Both the position numbers and the translations under genes were made by a program. Shown one piece after another: positions 45,718 through 54,800 of a stretch of 64,000 nucleotides of DNA. Numbering within the stretch: position 1 is the stretch's first letter; every line of letters starts with the position of its first letter. Source of the DNA: CAVVGZ01 sp963841845 (lineage in GTDB: Bacteria > Chloroflexota > Anaerolineae > Anaerolineales > Anaerolineaceae); assembly GCA_963841845.1 (NCBI GenBank), contig CAWJEG010000011.1, positions 30,818 through 94,817 on the forward strand, read 5' to 3'. The notes below the pieces were generated by a model that did no database searches, had not been told where the DNA came from, and worked only from the letters and a program-made list of their open reading frames with translations.

Positions 45718-47334
45718 TCAACCAGGATGGGCTGCCGTTCTACCATAGAAGGGCAGGGCATATTCATAATCACCCTTGCCCAGCATCTCCCCGGCTGTGA
45801 TCCCGGTCATTTCTTCCATCGCCCGGTTCCAGGCAATCACTTTCCCCTGGCGGTCAATTACCAGGGTGGCATCCGGCAGAAAGTCGATGATATCCGCCAT
45901 TCGGCGCTGGGTTTCCTGGGCGTTTTCAAACAGGCGGGCATTTTCAATTGCCACGGCTGCCTGCTGTGCCAGCCCGATGGAGAAACTCAGCTCAGCCTGG
46001 TCAAAGGGGGCATCCTCTGGATCCCGCCATACAGCCAGGGCACCGATGGCACGTTCCTGGACCAGCAGGGGAGCTACCAGCAGTTTTTCACCCTCATCTA
46101 TATTCTCGGTGCCCTCGATATGCACCCCGCGCGGATCCTGGGCAGTATCATTGACAAATTCCGCACTGCCGTTTTGTACGATATTTCCGATGATGCCCTG
46201 TCCAAGGTAGGAGATATCTGACAGCACTTCTGGCGCTACATCCCCCAGGGCCACAATAGCCTTCAAGGTGAAATCATCCGGCTGCAGCAGGTATACGGCA
46301 CTCGTCCCGGCAGAAAGCAGCTCACGCGCCTGTCCGGCAATGGTTTCCAGCACGGCTGGAAGTTCAAGTGTGGCCGAAATTTCCCGGCCGACCTCGGCCA
46401 GGGTCGCCATCTGGCTGGCGCGCAGTTCAGTTTCTGTATAAAGGCGGGCGCTTTCAATCGCAATGGCAGCCTGCCTTGCCAGGCTCACCAGGAAATCCAG
46501 TTCCAGCTGGGTGAAAAGTCCCTGTTCGCGGTCACGGTAAGCAGACATCACCCCGATCACCCGCCCCCTGGAGATAAGCGGGGCGATCATAATGCATTCA
46601 AGTTCATCAGTAATCAGCGGAGTGCCAATGATATGGACGGCTCGCCGGTCACTTTCCGGGTAATTGACAATTTCCGCCAGGCCGCTCCTGGCGATGTCAC
46701 CGGTAACCCCTTCACCCAGCTGCAGGGGTTGGGCAAGCGTCTCCTCTGTGTACTTTCCAAGGGCAACGATTGGGCTGAGGGTATGGCCATCCGGTTGCAG
46801 CAAAAACAGGTTGATATCGCGCACCTGCAGTAATTCACGTGTCTTGGCCGCCAGCCGCACCAGTACAGGTTCCATCTCATGCGTGGAGGCAATATCGCTG
46901 CCAATTTCTGCCAGGGCAGCCATCTCAACAGCGTGGCGCTGTGTCTCCTGGTATAACCTGGCATTCTCCAGGGCAACGCCCATGTTCAGCGCCAGGGTGC
47001 TCAGCAGGCTCAGGTCATTCTCACTAAACGCCTCCTCCCGGTCAATATTCTGCAGCGATATCACACCGGTGAACTCACCCCCGGCCACCAGCGGCACTCC
47101 CAGGTATGATTTCGGAGCTTCCCCGGCCACCACAGTGGAACCTAGTTCAGCTGCACTGGCAGTAAGATTCCTATTAATTAACAGCGGTTGGCGGGTTTTC
47201 AGGATGTGCCCGGAAAAACCGGAAGGTCTGGCTTGCGGGGATGAATTGACGCTGACCCTTTTCAATCGAGTAACGCCAGTGGAATAGATCTTCGAGTTTG
47301 TTATAGGTGATGATTGCCACCACCTGGGCATCAA
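45718..47334 (-). CDS. GAF 19-21 and PAS domain of the giant kinase
   Basis: From about 47215 this frame encodes the second half of GAF 19 (SYLGVPLVAGGEFTGVISLQ), GAF 20 (VLVRLAAKTRELLQVRDINL) and GAF 21 (VLETIAGQARELLSAGTSAV), which are more distant from the repeated class A/B modules, then a PAS domain (IIDFLPDATLVIDRQGKVIA, WNRAMEEMTGITAGEMLG). The first 38 residues of the frame are out of phase and not part of the protein. Two frame changes near 45735 and 45682 lead into the kinase. Confidence 0.75.
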   Translation of the reverse strand: MMPRWWQSSPITNSKIYSTGVTRLKRVSVNSSPQARPSGFSGHILKTRQPLLINRNLTASAAELGSTVVAGEAPKSYLGVPLVAGGEFTGVISLQNIDREEAFSENDLSLLSTLALNMGVALENARLYQETQRHAVEMAALAEIGSDIASTHEMEPVLVRLAAKTRELLQVRDINLFLLQPDGHTLSPIVALGKYTEETLAQPLQLGEGVTGDIARSGLAEIVNYPESDRRAVHIIGTPLITDELECIMIAPLISRGRVIGVMSAYRDREQGLFTQLELDFLVSLARQAAIAIESARLYTETELRASQMATLAEVGREISATLELPAVLETIAGQARELLSAGTSAVYLLQPDDFTLKAIVALGDVAPEVLSDISYLGQGIIGNIVQNGSAEFVNDTAQDPRGVHIEGTENIDEGEKLLVAPLLVQERAIGALAVWRDPEDAPFDQAELSFSIGLAQQAAVAIENARLFENAQETQRRMADIIDFLPDATLVIDRQGKVIAWNRAMEEMTGITAGEMLGKGDYEYALPFYGRTAAHPG

Positions 47335-47663
47335 ATACCTGTGCCCAGCTCTTCGCCAACCAGTTCGAAGATACCCTGCGGGTCCAGTTGCCCTGCCAAT
47401 GCCTGGCCAACCCGGCTGATAATCGCCAGCTCCCGGTTGCGCTGTTCGGTTTCCAGAAGCAGGCGCTGGGTCTCCGTGAACAGGTGGGCATTTTCGAGGG
47501 CTGTGCCCAGCGAGGCGGCGATGGTGTTCAGCAACCGAACTTCCGCATCGCCAAATGCGTTCTCACGCTCGTAGTTTTCGATCCCGATCATACCGATCAG
47601 GCGGTCTCCGCTGATGATGGGGACATATGCCATGGATTTGCTTTGATCTGTCCCGGGAATCAA
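47331..47663 (-). CDS. End of GAF 18 and start of GAF 19 of the giant kinase
   Basis: A 110-residue stretch: IPGTDQSKSMAYVPIISGDR, LLNTIAASLGTALENAHLFT, RVGQALAGQLDPQGIFELVG. A frameshift near 47335 passes the reading to a frame with FDAQVVAIITYNKLEDLFHW, and another near 47215 leads into the next part. Confidence 0.7.
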   Translation of the reverse strand: MIPGTDQSKSMAYVPIISGDRLIGMIGIENYERENAFGDAEVRLLNTIAASLGTALENAHLFTETQRLLLETEQRNRELAIISRVGQALAGQLDPQGIFELVGEELGTGI

Positions 47664-47716
47664 GGGGATTGCCAGCTGCTCATATTCCGCCAGGGTATTG
47701 CTTACAATAGGCTGGA

Positions 47717-48787
47717 TTATGTCTTAAGCATCAGATCAACCAGGCTGCCCGGGAAATTTGGTTCCGGGGCAACTATCAACCGTTTCCCGTGTTCGTAAGT
47801 ATAAAGATAATGGAGCAGATCTGCCTTATCATCGTACCAGTAGATGCTCAGGTCAGGAGAATTAAATACCTGGCGCAGTTTATCGCCTACCAGGTCCACA
47901 ATCGCCTGGAAATCAAGCTTGGAAACCAGCCCGTCCTGGATTTCGTTAATAATCGCCAATTCGTTATTGCGTTGTTCAGTCTCTTTTAGCAGGCGTTGGG
48001 TTTCATTGAAGAGCCTTGCATTTTCCAGCGCCACACTCAGGCTGGATGCCAGTGTTTGCAGCAGACGAAGGTCATTTTCTGTGTAGGAATATTTTTTGAA
48101 GCGGCTGACGTTGATCACTCCGGTCACATCCATGCCGCTCAACAGCGGTACAAACATCGTTGAATTTGCGTTCTGCTCGTCCGGGTCGGCAGCATCGGGG
48201 CCGATATTTTGAACAATTGCCCCGAGCGCAATAGCCTCTTCCATGGTGCCGATCAGCAGCGGCTGGCGGGTTTCGATTACCCGCGAAGTCAGGCTGGGTT
48301 CCAGCGGGTGAATATTCTCATGGTCGCGGTAATCCCCCAGGATGTTGTAAAGGGTGTGCAGCATGCGCGTACCGGCATCATACAGCGAGATAACCGTGCC
48401 GTCCGCACTAAATATTTTACGCACGTTTTCGCCGACCAGGTCGATGATGCTCTGCAGGTCCAGCTTGGAGGCCAGCCCTCTCTGGATATCGTTGATAATA
48501 GCCAGTTCATTGTTGCGCTGGGTTGTTTCCTGAAGCAGGCGCTGGGTCTCGTCAAACAACCGGGCGTTTTCCAGCGCCACGCTCATGCTGTTGACCAGGG
48601 TCTGCAGCAGGCGCACGTCGGAATCACTGAAGGCATGCTCTCGCTCAAAATCGCTCAGCGATACCAGGCCGCGCGCCTGGTCACCCACCACCAGGGGCAC
48701 AAACACGGCCGATTTCTCCGCCTGCGTTCCAGGCACAATGTAGCTGCCGAATTTCTCCTCAGCCTCCAGCATGTTTTCATTGACCAC
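47717..48787 (-). CDS. GAF domains 16-18 of the giant kinase
   Basis: A 356-residue open stretch containing the end of GAF 16 (FVPLVVGDQARGLVSLSDFE), GAF 17 (DIQRGLASKLDLQSIIDLVG) and the start of GAF 18 (EIQDGLVSKLDFQAIVDLVG). It ends by frameshift near 47715, beyond which QPIVSNTLAEYEQLAIPLIP continues in another frame. Likely part of the composite protein, not a separate gene: no ribosome-binding site precedes it. Confidence 0.75.
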   Translation of the reverse strand: MVNENMLEAEEKFGSYIVPGTQAEKSAVFVPLVVGDQARGLVSLSDFEREHAFSDSDVRLLQTLVNSMSVALENARLFDETQRLLQETTQRNNELAIINDIQRGLASKLDLQSIIDLVGENVRKIFSADGTVISLYDAGTRMLHTLYNILGDYRDHENIHPLEPSLTSRVIETRQPLLIGTMEEAIALGAIVQNIGPDAADPDEQNANSTMFVPLLSGMDVTGVINVSRFKKYSYTENDLRLLQTLASSLSVALENARLFNETQRLLKETEQRNNELAIINEIQDGLVSKLDFQAIVDLVGDKLRQVFNSPDLSIYWYDDKADLLHYLYTYEHGKRLIVAPEPNFPGSLVDLMLKT

Positions 48788-48848
48788 TAATGTCTCACGC
48801 GTACGGTAAACATGGGCACCAATCCCTTTATCCTCGAGTGGGCATGAT

Positions 48849-51800
48849 TCAAGGGCTTACTCGTTCCCCTTTCTCGTATACATACGGAAAATGTTCCAGG
48901 TTATTCCTGGTATCGTTGATACGGATGGTGACATCGGCACTGTTAAAAATCTCGCGGATCTTATTGCCAACCGTGTCATAGATGCCCTGGATATTCAGCT
49001 CGGCAGCCAGGGCAGCCTGTACACTGTTGATAATGGCCAGCTCGGCATTGCGTTGCTCGGTTTCCTGCAGGAGGCGCTGGGTCTCGTCAAACAGGCGGGC
49101 ATTCTCCAGGGCGGTTCCCAGGGAAGCAGCGATGGTGGTCAGCAGCCGGGTTTCTGCATCGCCAAAAGCATCCTCCCGTTCGTAATTTTCAGTGCCAATC
49201 ATGCCGATCAGGCGGTCGGCACTGACAATTGGCACGTATACAAAGGACTTGGAGCGGTCTGTGCCAGGTAATACATGAATGGACGACCATTCCTCTAAGG
49301 TCATTGTCTGGCTGGAAACAACGCCGCGGTTCACCAGCATGCGGCTGAGGATGCTGTTGGGAGGAGGCGGGTGGGGACCAACCGTCAGGCGCTTGCCGTG
49401 GTCATATTCGTAGAGATGGTGCAGCAGGTTGGTCTTCTCGTCAAACCAGCGCACGCTGAAATCGTCGGTGCTGAAAACCTTGCGCAGCGAATCCCCGACC
49501 AGGTCCACAATACCCTGGAAATCGAGGCTGGAAGCTAGCCCCTGCTGGATGGTGTTGATAATAGCCAGCTCATCGTTGCGCTGCCGGGTTTCCTCCAGCA
49601 GGCTCTGGGTTTCGTCAAACAGGCGGGCATTCTCCAGGGCGGTACCCAGCGAGCCGGCAATGGTGGTTAACAAGCGGACCTCGGATTCACCGTAGGCATT
49701 CTCACGCTCAAAATTATCCAGGTAGATGGAGCCCAGCACCCGGTTGCTGCTGATGATGGGAACATAGACGGATGATTTGGATTGATCCGTCCCCGGCACA
49801 AGGGAAATATTTATCTCGCCATGATCAGCCGGCGTATTGAATACAATTGGCTGGCGCTGGGTGGTCAAGGTCTCAAATAATCCCCCCTTAAGCGGTGGGG
49901 CTGGGTTAATGAACAAGCGCTGCCCGTGCTCATAGGCATACAATTGGACCATCAAATTGGCTTTTTCATCATGCCAGGCAATGCCAATATCATTCACCTG
50001 GAATATCTGGCGCAGGTTATCGCCTACCAGGTCCACGATTGCCTGGAAATCCAGCTCGGCAGCCAGCCCCTGCTGGATGCTGTTGAGGATGGCCAGTTCG
50101 CCGTTGCGCTGGCGGGTCTCCTCAAGCAGGCGCTGGGTCTCATCAAACAGGCGGGCATTTTCCAGGGCTGCCCCAAGCGAGCCAGCCACGGTCGTCAGCA
50201 GTCGCAGCTGCGGCTCCCCATAGGCGTGTTCCTGCTGATAATTTTCCACGGTGATGCGTCCAATCAACAGGTCGCTGCTGATAATGGGCACCATCACCCC
50301 GGAATTACTTGCCTCCGTACCGGGAGCGGTACCCGCAATGACTTTACCTTCCTGCACGGTTCCCCAAACCAGCGGCTGGCGGGTTTTATTGAGTTTTGCA
50401 TAAACACCATCTGGATGCAGCGGACCTGGTTGATCATAAATCCGTTCACCGTGATCAAAAACATAAAGCGGATGCCCCATCTTGGCTTTGTTATCGTACC
50501 AGGTAATCGCCAGGTCTGGCGCAGAAAACACTTCGCGCAGTTTTTCACCCACCAGGTCAATGATGGCCTGGAAATTCAGCTCAGCCGCCAGGCCCTGCTG
50601 AATGGTGTTCACCACCTGCAGTTCGGCAACACGCTCAGCTTCCGCTTCAAACAGATGGGCGTTGGCAACTGCTACACCCATGTTTGAAGCTAGTGTCTGC
50701 AGCAGGCGCAGGTGATCCTGGTGGTATGCATTTTGCCGGTAATCGGACAGGTGGATAACTCCTAACACCTTGTCACTGACAATGATCGGCACCCCCAGCC
50801 AGCTTTGCGTTTTTACGCCGGAACTTTGCTCCAGGTTCTCCTCGTCATAATATGCCCCGTTGGCAATTTGCTCCTCTATGGTTCCCAGCAGGAGCGGCTG
50901 CCTGGTTAGAATGACCTTCGAGCTCAGGCCTGTCCCTATCGGGAAAGGTACGAGGTCCTCGATGTACCCTCCTTCGCCCTTATCAAAGCCGTAATAGCAG
51001 TGGATCAGGTTGTTCTCTGAATCCAGCAGGAATATAAAAGCAGCATCCGTTTCAAAAATCTCATGCACCTTGTCGCCTACGATGCGGGTGATGGTTTTCA
51101 CATCCAGCGTTTTTGCCATTTCTTCACTCACGCTGTTGAGGATGGCCAGTTCGCTGCTGCGCTGGCTGGTTTCTTCCAGCAGGCGCTGGGTCTCATCAAA
51201 TAAGCGGGCATTTTCCAGGGCGGTGCCCAGCGAGCCGGCGATGGTGGTTAATAAACGAACTTCGGCCTCCCCGTAGGCATTCTCGCGCTCAAAATTGTCC
51301 AGGTTGATGATACCCAGCACGCGGTTGCTGCTGATGATGGGTACATAGACTGAGGACCTGGCCTGGTCAGTCCCGGGTACAAGGGCAATATTTATCTCAC
51401 CATGATCAGCCGGCGTTTTGAAAACAATCGGCTGGCGCTGCTTAACCAGCGTTTCAAAAATCCCACCCGGTTTTGGAAGCGTTGGTTCAAGAACCAGGCG
51501 TTTTCCGTGTTCGTACACGTACAGGCCATGCAGCAGGGTGTTTTTTTCATCGAACCAATCGATGCCGATATCATTAACATTGAACACCTGGCGCAGCTTA
51601 TCTCCCACCAGGTCAACTATCGATTGAAAATCCAATCGCGAAGCCAGGCCCTGCTGGATGCTGTTCAGGATGGCTAGTTCGCTGTTGCGCTGGCGGGTTT
51701 CTTCCAGCAGCCGCTGCGTCTCATTGAACAGGCGGGCATTCTCCAGGGCAGTACCCAATGAGCCGGCAATGGTCGTTAATAAGCGCACCTCGGCTTCGCC

Positions 51801-54800
51801 GTAGGCATTTTCACATTCAAAATTTTCCAGGCTGATGTCACCCAGCACCCGGTCGCTGCTGATAATGGGAACATATACTGCTGATTTTGACTGGTCCGTG
51901 CCTGGAACAATGGTTACATTAAGCTTCTGAAAGTCCCCAATGGTATTGAAAACGACCGGCTGCCGGTTCTCAACCATTGTCTCATAAATCCCGCCAGGAT
52001 TAGGTGGAGAAGGATTAACTTTTATCCGCTGACCGTGTTCGTAGGCATAAAGCAGATGTATCAGGTTGGTATTTTTCTCGTGCCAGGTGATGCCAATATC
52101 TTTCACATTGAAAACCTGGCGCAGTTTTTCCCCCACCAGGTCGACGATGGATTGAAAATCCAGCTCGGCAGCCAGCCCCTGCTGGATGGTGTTGATGATG
52201 GCCAGTTCGTTATTGCGCTGCTCGGTCTCAGCCAGCAGGCGCTGGGTTTCCTCAAAAAGATGGGCGTTCTCAAGGGCTGCACCCAGCGAACCGGCTACTG
52301 TCGTCAGCAGGCGCAGCTGTGCCTCGCCAAAGGCAAATTCTCTGTCAAAATTATCCAGGGAAATGGAGCCAATGACCCGGTCGCTGCTGATGATCGGGAT
52401 GATTGCACCGGATTTACTGGCATCCGTCCCGGGAACGACAGATGCGACTTTAAATAGTTCCTCTTCGGTGTTCCATACCAATGGCTGGTGCGTCCTGGAT
52501 AAATTATCATAAACCCCGCCGTGAGGCAACGGCATCGCTTCCGCGTAGAGCCGGACACCATGTTCGTAAGAATACAGGGTGTGTCCAAGGCGGGTTTTAT
52601 CGTCATACCACATAATGCTCAGATCGGGGATTGAAAACACCTCACACAGCTTATCCCCCACCAAATCGATAATGGCCTGGAAATTCAGCTCAGCCGCCAG
52701 ACCCTTCTGGATCGTGTTTACAACCTGCAGTTCGGCAACCCGCTCAGCTTCAGCCTCAAACAGATGGGCGTTTGCAATCGCCACACCCATGTTGGTAGAA
52801 AGCGTCTGCAGCAGGCGCACATGGTCCTGGTTAAAGGCATTTTGCCGGTAATTGCTGATCACAACCAGCCCGATCACCTTATCATTGATAATGATCGGCA
52901 CACCCAGCCAGCTCTGGGTAAAGACGCCGGAACTGTCTTCATATCCTTCATTCGGAGCATACCCGCCGGCAGCCATCTGCTCTTCAATATTTCCAAACAG
53001 GAGCGGCTGGCGGGATAAGATTATTTTTGAGCTCAACCCCTTCCCTAATGGGAAGGTTTCCCGGGTTTCAACATGACCGCCTTCGCCTTTATCGAACTCA
53101 AAAATCTTCCGGATCATTTGTTGATGTTCATCCAGGAGGCTGATCGAAACGGAATCCACCTCGAAAATATCTCTCACCTTATCCCCCACGATGCGGGTGA
53201 TGGTCTTTACATCCAGCGTTTTTGCCATGGCTTCGCCCACACTGTTGAGGATGGCAAGTTCGTTGTTGCGCTGGCCGGTTTCCTCCAGCAGGCGCTGGGT
53301 TTCCTCGAACAAATGGGCATTCTCCAGGGCAGCACCCAGCGAACCGGCTACCGTCGTCAGCAGGCGCAGCTGCGACTCCCCGTAGGCGTGTTCCTGCTCA
53401 TAATTTTCCACCGTGATGCAGCCTATAACGCGGTCGCTGCTGATGATAGGAACCATAACACCGGATTTGCTGGCATCTGTACCGGGCATCACCGGTGAGA
53501 TAGCATCGCCTTCCGCTTCTGTCCTCCATATTAATGGCTGGTGTGTCTTGGAAAGCTTTGCATATACACCATCAGGAATGAACGGAGATGGCTCCATGTA
53601 CAGCCGTTCCCCGTGTTCATAGGAGTAAAGGGTATGACCCAGACGTTTTTTTTCGTCATACCAGGTAATAGCCATGTCCGGTGTGCTGAATACTTCACGA
53701 AGCTTGTCACCCACCAGGTCAACAATGGCCTGGAAGTCCAGCTCAGCCGCCAGCCCCTGCTGGATGGTGTTGATCACCTGCAGTTCAGCGATGCGCTGCT
53801 GCTCTGTCTCAAACAGGCGCGCGTTGGCAATTGCCACCGCCATGTTGGCAGACAATGTCTGCAGCAAACGCACATGGTCCTGGTTATAGGCATGCTGTTT
53901 ATAATCAGCTAAAACGACCAGTCCGATTACTTTATCATTGATGATAATCGGCACTCCCAGCCAGCTCTGTGTCCATACCACGGACCCTTGATCCTGTCCG
54001 ACAGGACCAACATAAGCGCCGTTGGCTATTTGATCATCCAGAGTTCCAAACACAAGCGGTTGCCGGGAGGAAATCACCTTTGAGCTGAGCCCTTTACCCA
54101 GCGGGAAAGGTTCCCGGAATTGGGCATACCCGCCTTCCCCCTTATCAAATTCATACAGGCTGTGAATAAGCTGGGTCTGGTCATCCAGCAGGTTGATGCC
54201 CACCACTTCCGCATCAAAAATATCTTTCACCTTATCGCCCACGATGCGGGTGATGGTCTTCACATCCAGTGTTTTGGCCATGGCTTCGCCAACACTGTTC
54301 AGGATGACCAGCTCACTGCTGCGCTGTTCCGTTTCAGCCAGCAGGCGCTGGGTCTCGTCAAATAAACGGGCATTTTCCAGGGCTGTTCCAAGCGATGCAG
54401 CGATGGTTGTTAACAATCGCACCGCTGGCTCACCAAATGCATCCTGGCTCTCGTGATTTTCAAGGTTAAGAAGTCCAAGAACCCGGTCACTGCTGATAAT
54501 GGGCACCGACACAATTGATTTCGCCTGGTCTGTACCCGGTAGAGTAGACACATTCAAGTCTTCCGGTTTGTGGTCGGGGCTGAACGTAAGCGGCATGCGA
54601 GTTCTGGAAATCGTTTCAAATATCCCGCCGGGTTCCGGCGGATATGGCGGAATGGTTAATCTTTGTCCATGTTCATATACATAAAGTTGGTGGAGCAGGT
54701 TGGTTTTTTCGTCGAACCACCCGATCCCGATATCTTTAACTTCGAAAACCTGGCGCAGTTTGTCACCCACCAGGTCCACGATGGACTGGAAATCCAGCTC